NCBI GenBank assembly: GCA_025353165.1
Contig: JANXRE010000091.1
Location: 1 to 64,000 of the forward strand
Reading direction: 5' to 3'
Length of the DNA stretch: 64,000 nt
DNA from: Acidobacteriota bacterium
GTDB taxonomy: Bacteria > Acidobacteriota > Terriglobia > Bryobacterales > Bryobacteraceae
Positions within the stretch are counted from its first letter, which is position 1. The number at the start of each line of letters is the position of its first letter. The translations under genes were made by a program, and so were the position numbers. This document shows positions 17,720-25,782 of this stretch, piece by piece. The notes beneath the pieces were generated by a model. The model was not told the origin of the DNA, ran no database searches, and worked only from the letters and a program-made list of their open reading frames with translations.

Positions 17720-17920
17720 GTGCTCAGGTTTCTCTGGATGGCGACAAGAGGTTACAGGCTACGCCCGTGGTCCAGCCCCTATCTTCGCTGGCGCATCGAG
17801 ACATTCTCTGGCTTGCACGCTGAACGCATCGATTACCAGGTTTTTCGGGAGTTTGTCTCCCGTCACACGCCTGAACTGCTGCGCTTCCTGCGCTGGGCCG
17901 GCCGTATGAGCCGCGCATAA
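17720..17920 (+). CDS. Small conserved protein of unknown function
   Basis: 66 residues from GTG 17720, 3 bp after the VWFA gene. The sequence (MLRFLWMATRGYRLRPWSSP, then YLRWRIETFSG) is rich in Arg, Trp and Tyr and ends ELLRFLRWAGRMSRA. The Arg/Trp pattern and tight spacing look like a genuine small protein rather than chance. I do not recognise a function. It has no signal peptide or membrane span. Confidence 0.55.
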   Translation: MLRFLWMATRGYRLRPWSSPYLRWRIETFSGLHAERIDYQVFREFVSRHTPELLRFLRWAGRMSRA

Positions 17921-18012
17921 ACCGGCGTTGGCCCGCATTCCAACATTTTTTGAGAGTACGTGCGTCTCGAAACACCTTATAAGTGGTGTCATTCCCCGGA
18001 GAAAGGCTTAAA

Positions 18013-18357
18013 GTGGAGAGTAATTCGGTTCTTGAATCGTTACCGGGGGCAAGCGTCGCCCGACGTCTCGAACTCCCCGAACTCCGCCAGAAGTGCGGGT
18101 TATCCCTGCAAGACATCGCGTCAACCACGAAAATCAGCAACCGGTTTCTCCGGGCGATCGAGGACGAGGAATTCTCGCTCCTGCCGGGCGGGATCTTCAA
18201 CACCAGCTACCTCCGCCAGTACGCGGCCGCGGTCGGCTATGACGAAGTGAAACTGCTGGCTTACTACCGCACTACGGCCGGTGCCTGCGACGCTGAGGAT
18301 CCCCCTCGGCCGGCTCCCCGACGGGGACTCCTGAGCTGGCTGACTGTTCGAGGCTGA
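18013..18357 (+). CDS. Small RodZ-like helix-turn-helix protein
   Basis: 114 residues from GTG 18013 (GAGAAAGG ends 5 nt upstream); an earlier GTG at 17983 is possible. The core is a Xre/RodZ-type HTH: RRLELPELRQKCGLSLQDIA, STTKISNRFLRAIEDEEFSL and LPGGIFNTSYLRQYAAAVGY, which is the cytoplasmic N-terminal domain of RodZ. The membrane span and periplasmic part are missing; the protein ends in a Pro/Arg-rich tail. It lies just ahead of the flagellar genes, separated from them by the FliA promoter. It may be a stand-alone regulator or adaptor; no target can be named. Confidence 0.75.
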   Translation: MESNSVLESLPGASVARRLELPELRQKCGLSLQDIASTTKISNRFLRAIEDEEFSLLPGGIFNTSYLRQYAAAVGYDEVKLLAYYRTTAGACDAEDPPRPAPRRGLLSWLTVRG

Positions 18358-18366
18358 TTTTTTTCT

Positions 18367-18393
18367 TAAGTTTTGCTGTTGCCCGGCCGATAG
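18367..18393 (+). promoter_or_regulatory. FliA (sigma-28) type promoter for flgM
   Basis: TAAG at 18367-18370 is followed by a 15-nt spacer and GCCGATAG at 18386-18393. The consensus is TAAA-N15-GCCGATAA, so spacing is exact and only two positions differ. The flgM ATG is 32 nt downstream. This makes flgM a target of the sigma factor it inhibits, the usual feedback design. Confidence 0.75.
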
Positions 18394-18424
18394 GAGAGGT
18401 GAGGAGAGCGTTTCGGCGACCCAA

Positions 18425-18721
18425 ATGAAGATCTACGATACGAACCAGCAGCCTGCCGCGGTGACGAGTGGGACTCGCGAAACGCAGCGTCCGGATTCCT
18501 CGAGCTCAAAGGTGTCGGTGGCCGGCGCGCGAATCGGCGGGCAGTCGCCCGATCACGTGCAGCTTTCCAGTCTCGGCCTGCAAATGGGAGTGGAAGTGAC
18601 CTCCCCGGACCGGCAGGCGCGGATCACGCAACTGGCCGCGCTACATCAGGCGGGCTCCTATAAGGTGGATGCTCACACGCTGAGCGGCCGCATTCTGGAC
18701 GATGCGATCTTCGCTCGCTAA
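18425..18721 (+). CDS. flgM: Anti-sigma-28 factor FlgM
   Basis: 98 residues, normal for FlgM. The N-terminal half is polar and probably disordered (MKIYDTNQQPAAVTSGTRET). The C-terminal half carries the sigma-binding helices: SPDRQARITQLAALHQAGSY then KVDAHTLSGRILDDAIFAR, the typical 'R..I..L...G.Y.VD....A..I' pattern. It binds FliA until the hook is finished and is then exported through the flagellar machine. First gene of flgM-flgN-flgK-flgL. Confidence 0.9.
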   Translation: MKIYDTNQQPAAVTSGTRETQRPDSSSSKVSVAGARIGGQSPDHVQLSSLGLQMGVEVTSPDRQARITQLAALHQAGSYKVDAHTLSGRILDDAIFAR

Positions 18722-18735
18722 ACAGGGGTAACTGC

Positions 18736-19113
18736 TTGATTTCAAGCGCCGAATTCGAGCTGGCGCGCGCGGCCCGAGACAATATCGACCACGCGAAAGG
18801 CCTCATGCTGGCACCCACGCTGGCAGCTCTGCTGACGGTCACTCCCGCGTTGGAGGAGAGCGCCGCCACCCTGGCGCGCCTGGAAAATCGGGTGCGGGCA
18901 ACCGGCCGGGAAGAATTGGGCGCCCGTCAGCAACTCCGGCAAGAGCTGCGGGGATTGAAACAATCGCTTCGAGGTTTAGAACGTCTGATGGAAAACGCCG
19001 CTGCTTTTCACTCGGGATGGGCTGGGCTGATCGGCTCCTGTGCGGCGTCTTACACTCGCACGGGCGAGCCTGGCAAGGTATCGGAAGCCTGCACCATGGC
19101 GGTGCGGGGATAG
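18736..19113 (+). CDS. flgN: FlgN-like export chaperone
   Basis: 125 residues from a TTG start at 18736 with CAGGGG upstream. It is predicted almost wholly helical with heptad-like repeats (LAALLTVTPALEESAATLAR, LRQELRGLKQSLRGLERLME), as in FlgN, the cytoplasmic chaperone of the hook-junction proteins FlgK and FlgL. Sequence identity to FlgN is weak, so the assignment leans on helical content, size and position between flgM and flgK. Confidence 0.7.
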   Translation: MISSAEFELARAARDNIDHAKGLMLAPTLAALLTVTPALEESAATLARLENRVRATGREELGARQQLRQELRGLKQSLRGLERLMENAAAFHSGWAGLIGSCAASYTRTGEPGKVSEACTMAVRG

Positions 19114-19122
19114 GCGCGACCC

Positions 19123-20481
19123 ATGGGAAGCCTTCTCACTTCGCTGCTCAACTCGGCCAACGCCATCGACGTATTGAACCGTCAACTCGCGGTTATCCAG
19201 AACAACGTCTCCAACGCGAACACGCCCGGATACGCCCGGCAAACGCAATCGGTCCAGGCCATGGCGCTCGAACCCTCGTCCGGCTTGCTCGGCGGCGTGA
19301 CGGCCGGCCCGGTTTTAAGTGCCCGGTCGGAGTATGCGGAAGAAACGGTGCGCCGCCAGAACTCGCTGTACGGTTCCGCTGAACAGCGCTCGGCCGATCT
19401 TTCGCAGATCGAGCCACTGTTCGATCTCAATTCGACCGGCAGCATCTCCAATTCACTCAACAAATTCTTCCAGAGCTTTTCCCAGCTCAGCGTGAATCCG
19501 AGCGACACAGTCTCGCGCCAGAACGTGATCGATCAGGCGCAGACGCTGGCCGGATCGTTCCGGCAGACCGCCGCGGGACTGGTGCAAGCCGGCAACCACG
19601 CGGATGTCGGCATTCGAAACACACTGACGCAGATCAACGATCTCACCACTCAAATCGCCAAGTTGAACGCATCCCGCATCAGCGACTATAGGAATGTGGC
19701 AGATTCGGGCACCGACGCCCAGATGCATGCGGCGCTCGAGAATCTGTCGGAGCTCGCCGACATCACGGTCCTGCAGGACAAGACCGGCGCTTTGAACGTG
19801 TACCTCGGCGGCCAGACGCCGCTCGTGATCGGCGACCGGCAGGCGGCCCTCAGCGCGGACTCGTCGGCCTCCGCCACCGCCGTGCTCGATGCGCAGGGGA
19901 AGGATATCACGGCCACGATTCAGTCGGGCAAGCTGGGTGGCCTGCTGGACGAGCGGCGGAATACGATTTCTTCCTACACGGCCGAGCTGAACCAACTGGC
20001 CCAGACTTTGGCCACGTCCGTAAATGGTCAGTTGAAAGCCGGCCTCGACAACAGCGGCGCCACGCCAACCGTCGACCTGTTTTCCTACGATCCGTCGGCC
20101 CCGGCGGGCACGCTGGCGGTCACCGGCATTCAGCCGGACCAGATCGCCGCCGCGGCGGCGAATGCCGCCGGCGGGAACGGTAACGCCCTGGACGTGGCCG
20201 CCCTCGCCAACTCGCAGGTGTTAAACGGATTTACCCTCACCCAGTTCTACGGCAACCTGGCCGCCAAAGTCGGCCAGGACGTATCGTCCTCCAAGAACGA
20301 ACAGCAGAGCCAGCAGGAGGTGGTAGCGCAGGCTCGCAGCATGCGTTCGGACATCTCCTCAGTTTCGCTGAACGACGAAGCTGCGCTGATGATGCAGGTC
20401 CAGAGGCAGTACCAGGCCGTGGGAAAGGTAATTGGCGTCCTCAATAGCTTAACGGACACACTTCTGTCGATGGTCAAATAG
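19123..20481 (+). CDS. flgK: Flagellar hook-associated protein 1 (FlgK)
   Basis: 452 residues. The N-terminus has the axial-protein rod motif (LNRQLAVIQNNVSNANTPGY then ARQTQSVQAM), and the C-terminus has the matching coiled coil (VSLNDEAALMMQVQRQYQAV, GKVIGVLNSLTDTLLSMVK). The middle region (FDLNSTGSISNSLNKFFQSF, later LLDERRNTISSYTAELNQLA) is typical of FlgK. It forms the hook-filament junction and is exported through the flagellar type III system. It is at the short end for the family. It ends 2 bp before flgL. Confidence 0.95.
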   Translation: MGSLLTSLLNSANAIDVLNRQLAVIQNNVSNANTPGYARQTQSVQAMALEPSSGLLGGVTAGPVLSARSEYAEETVRRQNSLYGSAEQRSADLSQIEPLFDLNSTGSISNSLNKFFQSFSQLSVNPSDTVSRQNVIDQAQTLAGSFRQTAAGLVQAGNHADVGIRNTLTQINDLTTQIAKLNASRISDYRNVADSGTDAQMHAALENLSELADITVLQDKTGALNVYLGGQTPLVIGDRQAALSADSSASATAVLDAQGKDITATIQSGKLGGLLDERRNTISSYTAELNQLAQTLATSVNGQLKAGLDNSGATPTVDLFSYDPSAPAGTLAVTGIQPDQIAAAAANAAGGNGNALDVAALANSQVLNGFTLTQFYGNLAAKVGQDVSSSKNEQQSQQEVVAQARSMRSDISSVSLNDEAALMMQVQRQYQAVGKVIGVLNSLTDTLLSMVK

Positions 20482-20483
20482 CG

Positions 20484-21389
20484 ATGATCCCTCCAGTAAA
20501 CGCCACCACCGAGTTGTACCTCGCCGACTTAGGGCGAGTGAGCGACCGCATGCTGCGCGCGGAACGGCAGCTTTCCACCGGCAGACGAGTGAATACGGTG
20601 TCGGACGATCCGACCGTGATCACGTCCCTGCTCCAGACCCGGGCGGCTCTCCAATCGACCCAGCAGATCGACACGAATTTGGGCCGGGTCAAAACCGAAG
20701 TGGACGCCGCCGAGCAGGGACTGCAGTCGGCCGTCACTATTATGGAGCGCGTCCAGGTGCTCGGCTCACAAGGCGTGACAGCAACCCAGACGGCCGATTC
20801 GCGCCAGGCGCTAGCGACCGAAGTCGGTTCTCTTCTGAGGCAGCTTAGCGGAATCGCCTCCACGAACGTGGAGGGCCGGTATCTGTTCTCGGGCGATAGC
20901 GATCAGGTCCAGCCTTACAATATCGACATTACCCAGGCGAATGCGATCGGGGTTTATGCCGGCACCGCCGCCACGCGGGAAGTCCAGCACCCCAATGGGT
21001 CGCGCTTCTCGGTGGCGCGTACGGCGCAAGACATTTTCGATGCCGCCGATCCCACTCAAAACGTGTTCCATTCCGTCGACGATCTCCGCACCGCGCTCCA
21101 AAACAACGACACTGCCGGGGTGAATACCGCGCTCGCGAACGTACTGAGCGCCGGCAAGTACCTGAACGGTCAACTGGCTTTTTACGGAACGGCCCAGAAC
21201 AACGTCGCGGCCGCCTCCGATTACGGATCCAAGCTCGTGCTCCAACTCCAGGCGGAACAAAGCACGTTCCAGGATGCCGACATGACGAGCGCGATCGTGG
21301 AGTTCCAGCAGGCCCAGACGCAGCAGCAAGCCGCCCTGATGATCCAATCCAAGATGCCGCGTACCAGCCTGTTCGATTTCCTGGGATAG
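20484..21389 (+). CDS. flgL: Flagellar hook-associated protein 3 (FlgL)
   Basis: 301 residues, standard FlgL length. Flagellin-like N-terminal coiled coil (DLGRVSDRMLRAERQLSTGR, VNTVSDDPTVITSLLQTRAA) and a C-terminal one (FQDADMTSAIVEFQQAQTQQ, QAALMIQSKMPRTSLFDFLG). The internal part has GRYLFSGDSDQVQPY, which is diagnostic. It is the last gene of this partial flagellar cluster; flagellin and the export genes are outside the window. A short GC hairpin at 21390-21411 overlaps the convergent gene's stop and lacks a T-run. Confidence 0.95.
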   Translation: MIPPVNATTELYLADLGRVSDRMLRAERQLSTGRRVNTVSDDPTVITSLLQTRAALQSTQQIDTNLGRVKTEVDAAEQGLQSAVTIMERVQVLGSQGVTATQTADSRQALATEVGSLLRQLSGIASTNVEGRYLFSGDSDQVQPYNIDITQANAIGVYAGTAATREVQHPNGSRFSVARTAQDIFDAADPTQNVFHSVDDLRTALQNNDTAGVNTALANVLSAGKYLNGQLAFYGTAQNNVAAASDYGSKLVLQLQAEQSTFQDADMTSAIVEFQQAQTQQQAALMIQSKMPRTSLFDFLG

Positions 21390-21398
21390 CAGCCCTTC

Positions 21399-22385
21399 TT
21401 ACCGGGGGCTGATCTTCCCGAAACCGAACCGCGCATCCCGGACTCGCAGATCCGGTCCGATCTCCGCTGAGGCTACAAATCCGGGTTCGGCCGGGTCGCC
21501 GAAGCGCAGATCGAAAGCTCGAACCAGCGTCAACTCTTCCTGGCCGCCCCCGGTGGTGGTCCGCCAGAGCGTAAAGGGCGAGAAGTTGAGAAAGACGCGG
21601 AAAGGCTCGGTATCCTGGGCAGCCGCCACTGCGGGACCGGGCTCCGCCTTGTAGAAGGAAACCCCGCGAGTCGGGTCGAAATCGGACAGAAGATTTACGT
21701 CGAAAAGCAGAAAAGACGAATCCGTTTCCACCAGCCCCCTCCACTGGAAGGGATTGGCAGGTCCCGGAAAAGCCGCGACACGGAGCGGCGGAGCGCCTGC
21801 ATAAACCCGGGAATCGAGCGCCGCCACAGCGCGCTGATGAGCCAGAAATCGCCCGTATTCAAAGCCCGCGAACAGCACCAGAACGAACCAGGCCCAGCCT
21901 CTCCCGGGTGAGGTCCTGGCGCCGATCTCGGAGCTGACCAGGCGCGACAGGAAGGGCGCGGCGATCCCGAGCAACAGAATCGCCCAGATCCAGAGATCGA
22001 CGACATTCACGATGTCCAGCCGCAGCCAGTCGGATGAAAAAGGCAGCAACATCCGGATGCCGTAGACATTGGTCCAGTCCAGAAGCAGGTGCGATGCAAC
22101 GCCCGCCAGCGATACGAGCCAGAGCCGGAAAAACACCGGCCGCCGCCTCTCCATCAGCCACACGAGGACCGCCGGGAGAATCGCCAGCATTGGCGCAAGC
22201 ACCCAGGCGTGAGTCCACCAGCGGTGGTACCGCAGATAGGCCAGCGGACCGCCGAGCCAGCTCACGACGTCCAGGTCCGGAGCGTTCGCGGCCAGCGCAA
22301 GCAGCAGCGTGGCCCGCGGCACCATTCGATTCAAACCGGCCCGGGACAGCATGACGCCGGTCAGGGTATGGGTCAGGTTGTCCAC
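21399..22385 (-). CDS. YdjM-type membrane protein (predicted metal-dependent hydrolase)
   Basis: 328 residues. It begins MDNLTHTLTGVMLSRAGL, and histidines or acidic residues recur beside membrane spans: NAPDLDVV, YLRYHRWWTHAW and SHLLLDWTNVYGIR. This is the pattern of the YdjM/YfhO-like inner-membrane family (LexA-regulated in E. coli), annotated as metal-dependent hydrolase on the basis of these His/Asp motifs. About five to six membrane helices occupy the first 190 residues, and the last 140 form a soluble extracytoplasmic domain. The substrate is unknown. Confidence 0.82.
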   Translation of the reverse strand: MDNLTHTLTGVMLSRAGLNRMVPRATLLLALAANAPDLDVVSWLGGPLAYLRYHRWWTHAWVLAPMLAILPAVLVWLMERRRPVFFRLWLVSLAGVASHLLLDWTNVYGIRMLLPFSSDWLRLDIVNVVDLWIWAILLLGIAAPFLSRLVSSEIGARTSPGRGWAWFVLVLFAGFEYGRFLAHQRAVAALDSRVYAGAPPLRVAAFPGPANPFQWRGLVETDSSFLLFDVNLLSDFDPTRGVSFYKAEPGPAVAAAQDTEPFRVFLNFSPFTLWRTTTGGGQEELTLVRAFDLRFGDPAEPGFVASAEIGPDLRVRDARFGFGKISPR

Positions 22386-22392
22386 GTAGCTG

Positions 22393-23673
22393 CTACTTTA
22401 GGGCGGCCGAAAGAGTTCCCGTCTGCCGCAGGAGATTTAGGCGGAGCCGTTCCAGATCGTTCTGCGCCTGATAATAGGCCAGCCATTTGTCGCTTTCCTG
22501 AACGCGCGCCCCCTCGATCTCGCGGATGGATACGCGCCCCTCGTCATGCTGGGCCAGGAAGATATTCAGCTGCTCGCGGGCGACGTCGAGGTCCAACTTC
22601 GCCACCTCGCGAGCCGCCTCCGCGTGCTTCACATCCTGGAAAGCTTTGCGGGAATCGGCCGCGATCTGATTGCGAAGCAGGTTGTACTGGGCCCGCAATT
22701 TCGCCAGGTCGGCGTCGCCCTGGGCGGCGTAGGCGTGCGCCGATTTCCCGACAAGGAAAGGCAGCGTAAACGACGCGCCCAACTCCCCGTTGTTTCTCTG
22801 GAAACGGCGGATGTTGTAGAAATCCTGGAAATTGTGCTCAGCCAGGAGGGAGTATTGCGCCACCAGGTCGATCTGCGGCCAGCGCGACGATTGATAGCTC
22901 TTGACCTCCAGGCTCTTGGCCTGCATTTGGGATTGCAGCAGCCGCATCTGCTTGTTGTTCGCGAGCGCATCGTCCAGTGTGCCTTGCTCCGACTCCGGCA
23001 ACCTCAGCGCCGGCTCCTCGCCAGGCAGCGGGCGGGCGAGGTCCTCCGCTCCAAACCCGAGAACCAGCGCCAGCGACGATTCGGCTTCCTCTTGAGCGGA
23101 GGCCAGGGCCGCGGCACGCTGCCGGGCCCGTGCCGCATCCAATTCTGCCCGCCGCGATTGAATCGGGAGTTCCCGGCCTTCCGCTACGCGCTGTTTCACC
23201 TCTTCCAACACCGTCTGCAGGCTCTCCACCTGTTTCCGCGCCGCGACCGCCGCGCGTGCCGTCTGTTCCGCTTCCAGGAAGAGGGAAGCGGTTCGATAGA
23301 CGACCTCGTCCTGCTGGCGCGCGACGTCGATCTCCGCACCGCGCGCGTTCTCCCGGGCTTGTGCGACGAGCAAGCGCTGCGGCCGGTTGTAGATCTCCAT
23401 CAGCACGCGTGTTTCGAAGATGGAGGGCGGGTTCCCGTTGATCGCCTGGGGGTATCCACGGGTCCAAGCCGCGCCGCTGCCGCCGTAGATCTTGGGAGTG
23501 AACGGGTCGCGCGCGATGTCGACGGCGAACTGCGCCTTCACGTGATCCAGCCGGGCAATCACCAGACTCGGATTCTGGCGGATGGCCAGGTCCACGGCTT
23601 CTCTCAACGAGAGGGCACGCACTTCGGCGCAAATCGGAAGCGATGCCAGCGCGAACAGGATAAGCGTTCTCAC
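22393..23673 (-). CDS. TolC-family outer-membrane efflux protein
   Basis: 426 residues. A signal peptide (MRTLILFALASLPICAEVRA) precedes two repeated alpha-helical/beta-strand halves. The first starts LSLREAVDLAIRQNPSLVIA, the second at about residue 230 with LDDALANNKQMRLLQSQMQA. Long coiled-coil stretches (QVESLQTVLEEVKQRVAEGR and the C-terminal DLDVAREQLNIFLAQHDEGR) form the periplasmic tunnel. It exports substrates delivered by an inner-membrane pump. Encoded 4 bp downstream of an ABC permease. Neither an adaptor (MFP) nor an ABC ATPase is adjacent. Confidence 0.9.
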   Translation of the reverse strand: MRTLILFALASLPICAEVRALSLREAVDLAIRQNPSLVIARLDHVKAQFAVDIARDPFTPKIYGGSGAAWTRGYPQAINGNPPSIFETRVLMEIYNRPQRLLVAQARENARGAEIDVARQQDEVVYRTASLFLEAEQTARAAVAARKQVESLQTVLEEVKQRVAEGRELPIQSRRAELDAARARQRAAALASAQEEAESSLALVLGFGAEDLARPLPGEEPALRLPESEQGTLDDALANNKQMRLLQSQMQAKSLEVKSYQSSRWPQIDLVAQYSLLAEHNFQDFYNIRRFQRNNGELGASFTLPFLVGKSAHAYAAQGDADLAKLRAQYNLLRNQIAADSRKAFQDVKHAEAAREVAKLDLDVAREQLNIFLAQHDEGRVSIREIEGARVQESDKWLAYYQAQNDLERLRLNLLRQTGTLSAALK

Positions 23674-23677
23674 ACTC

Positions 23678-24883
23678 CTATTCGTACCGCAGGGCTTCGG
23701 TCGGGTTCAAACGGGCGGCGCGATTGGCGGGAATGATTCCGAACACCAGCCCGACCACCAGCGACACAATGAACGCGACGGCGATGGCGGTCATCGATAT
23801 CGGAATCGCGTATTCCGGAAAGAGGAAATCGATGGCGAGAGGGATCCCGACGCCGATCAGAATCCCGATGATCCCGCCGCCGACGCTGATGAGCACCGCC
23901 TCGGTCAGGAATTGCTCCAGCACGTCCCGCCGCGAGGCTCCCACCGCCATCCGCAAACCGATTTCGCGTGTGCGCTCCGTCACGGTCACCAGTATGATGT
24001 TCATGATGCCTATACCCGAGATGATCAGCGCGATGGCGGAGACCAGCATGAGGACAACGCTCAGCACCAGCCCGATCTTCCTGGCTGCGTCGAGGATAGC
24101 GGACAGGTTCTCGACCTTGTATCGCGCTCCGGCGCGGTGCCTGCTCTCCAGCAGCCGCTTCACCGCCTGCGTGACCGGCGCGACTTCTTCCGCCGTGCGC
24201 GCCTGCACGTACATCGGATCGATTCTTTCCACCGGAGAAAAGTATTGCAGCACCGTGATCGGGATCACCACGGTCTCGCTGGCCAGCTCGGAAAGGCCGA
24301 AGCTTTCGGTTCGCTCCTTGAAAGTGCCAATCACGTCGAACTGAAGATTCTGGATCTTGACCTGCTGCCCGATGGCCGCCGGCTGGCTGCCGTACAACCG
24401 GCGCGCGAGCCGCTCGGTTAGCAAGGCGGCCTTGTTGCGCGTGGCGACGTCGTTGGCGTCGATGAATCTCCCGGCGAGCAGCGCCATGTTCCGCACGTCG
24501 GGGTAGTACTGGTCCACTCCGTTTACCTGGATGTCCTCCTGCCGGCCCTGAACGCGCATCTGGGTCATGATGTTCATCACGCCGGTGGCGGCGACGATCC
24601 GATCGCCCAGTTGTTGCCGTACGGCTTCGACATCGGACAGCTTCACGAAGTCGGCATTCACTTGCGGGTTGGCGGCGTTGCCGGATTCATACTGGGCGTA
24701 GACCATGTTCGACCCGATCGCGCGGATCTGATTGAGCACGAACTCGCGCGCGGTGGTAGAGATGGTAACCACCAGAATGACCGACGCGTTCCCGATGACC
24801 AATCCCAGGGCCGTCAGAATCGTGCGGATCTTGTTCGCGCGGAGAGCCTGCACGCTGAATCGAAGGGATTCGGGGTTGAACAT
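23678..24883 (-). CDS. MacB-like ABC transporter permease
   Basis: 401 residues from ATG 24881-24883 (GGAGG precedes it on the minus strand); upstream in-frame codons overlap the divergent gene and look spurious. N-terminal MFNPESLRFSVQALRANKIR, then a membrane segment (TILTALGLVIGNASVILVVT), a large periplasmic MacB domain (about residues 45-270), and three C-terminal spans beginning KIGLVLSVVLMLVSAIALII. ERTREIGLRMAVGASRRDVL is the cytoplasmic coupling motif of FtsX-like permeases. It probably works with the TolC protein downstream and an ATPase and adaptor encoded elsewhere. Confidence 0.9.
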   Translation of the reverse strand: MFNPESLRFSVQALRANKIRTILTALGLVIGNASVILVVTISTTAREFVLNQIRAIGSNMVYAQYESGNAANPQVNADFVKLSDVEAVRQQLGDRIVAATGVMNIMTQMRVQGRQEDIQVNGVDQYYPDVRNMALLAGRFIDANDVATRNKAALLTERLARRLYGSQPAAIGQQVKIQNLQFDVIGTFKERTESFGLSELASETVVIPITVLQYFSPVERIDPMYVQARTAEEVAPVTQAVKRLLESRHRAGARYKVENLSAILDAARKIGLVLSVVLMLVSAIALIISGIGIMNIILVTVTERTREIGLRMAVGASRRDVLEQFLTEAVLISVGGGIIGILIGVGIPLAIDFLFPEYAIPISMTAIAVAFIVSLVVGLVFGIIPANRAARLNPTEALRYE

Positions 24884-24929
24884 ATCCCGCCTCCAGTGTC
24901 TCACGCACGTGCGCGTGTACACTGGGTTT

Positions 24930-25466
24930 GTGAGGTACTTTGGCGTCGCGCTGAGCACATTCTGCCTTGCCGGCGCGCTGCACGCGCAGCCGGCCGGATA
25001 CTCGGCTCCATGGGATGTGAAGCAACTGATGGACTCGCTGGTCAAAGAGGCCCAGCGGCTGAAGCCGATCGTCCTGCAGGCGAACCCGCGGCAATGGAAA
25101 GACGCTTCCTTCGCCGCCAGTTACCAGACCCAGTGGACATCGGCGCAAAACCTGATTCAGTATTTCATCGGCTCGGCCGACAACCTGGCAAAGCAACCGG
25201 AGAAGCTGCCGCTCGCGCTGGAGACGTACTTTCGCATGGAAGCGATGGAGACGAATCTTGCGTCGCTGGCGGATGGAATCCGTCGCCATGACAATCCGGC
25301 GGTGGCCGACCTGCTGCAAGGCGTGATGAACGAGAATGCAAGCAACCGCGAGAAATTGAAGCAGTACCTGACCGACCTGGCGGCAGCCAGGGAACAGGAA
25401 TTTCAGATCGCCGATCGCGAGGCGCAGCGTTGCCGCGGCGCCATTAATTCCAAGCACCAGGAGTGA
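24930..25466 (+). CDS. Secreted helical protein of unknown function
   Basis: 178 residues from GTG 24930 (VRYFGVALSTFCLAGALHAQ, a good signal peptide). The frame is open upstream but reads antisense over the permease gene. The mature protein is largely helical (KQLMDSLVKEAQRLKPIVLQ, MEAMETNLASLADGIRRHDN, LTDLAAAREQEFQIADREAQ) with no motif I recognise. It sits next to a small Cys-rich protein gene, which starts within 3 bp of its stop. Confidence 0.72.
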   Translation: MRYFGVALSTFCLAGALHAQPAGYSAPWDVKQLMDSLVKEAQRLKPIVLQANPRQWKDASFAASYQTQWTSAQNLIQYFIGSADNLAKQPEKLPLALETYFRMEAMETNLASLADGIRRHDNPAVADLLQGVMNENASNREKLKQYLTDLAAAREQEFQIADREAQRCRGAINSKHQE

Positions 25467-25468
25467 TC

Positions 25469-25744
25469 GTGACCCCCACGCTGACCTTCACATGCAGTAT
25501 CTGTAGCGAGCCATCGCAGGCGATTTGCGTCTACTGCACCAAGGACGCATGCGGGAATCACCTGTGTGGGCGCTGCCGCCGTTGCAGCGACTGTTGCGAG
25601 TGCGAAGTGCATCTGGACGAATCGTTCGAGCACGAGCACGCGGCGCACGTGGATGAAGCGCCGGCCGCGCCGGACCTGTCGAAATTGTTTGCGCCAGAGC
25701 ATCCCGAGGACGCCCCCGCGCCTCCCGTCTTCCCCACCGAGTAA
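25469..25744 (+). CDS. Small cysteine-rich protein, probable zinc-binding (B-box-like)
   Basis: 91 residues from GTG 25469, with AGGAG 5 nt upstream; a GTG at 25463 overlapping the previous stop is less well spaced. Eleven cysteines and one histidine lie within 37 residues: CSICSEPSQAICVYCTKDAC followed by GNHLCGRCRRCSDCCECEVH. The CxxC pairs resemble eukaryote-like B-box or treble-clef zinc fingers. The C-terminal half is acidic and Pro-rich (DEAPAAPDLSKLFAPEHPED). No export signal. It may bind zinc or mediate protein contacts; function unknown. Confidence 0.7.
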   Translation: MTPTLTFTCSICSEPSQAICVYCTKDACGNHLCGRCRRCSDCCECEVHLDESFEHEHAAHVDEAPAAPDLSKLFAPEHPEDAPAPPVFPTE

Positions 25745-25782
25745 CAGCGCTGAAACGCGATTCGTATATCCTGTAGTTCATA

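Noticed and set aside
21390-21411. GC hairpin after flgL as a terminator
   Set aside because: Short stem, no T-run on either strand, and it overlaps the convergent gene's stop codon; too weak to call.
24901-24925. Near-palindrome CACGCACGTGCGCGTG before the 24930 gene as another copy of the gspK element
   Set aside because: It lacks the tetraloop, the flanking hairpins and the 13-bp terminal repeat; probably chance in GC-rich DNA.
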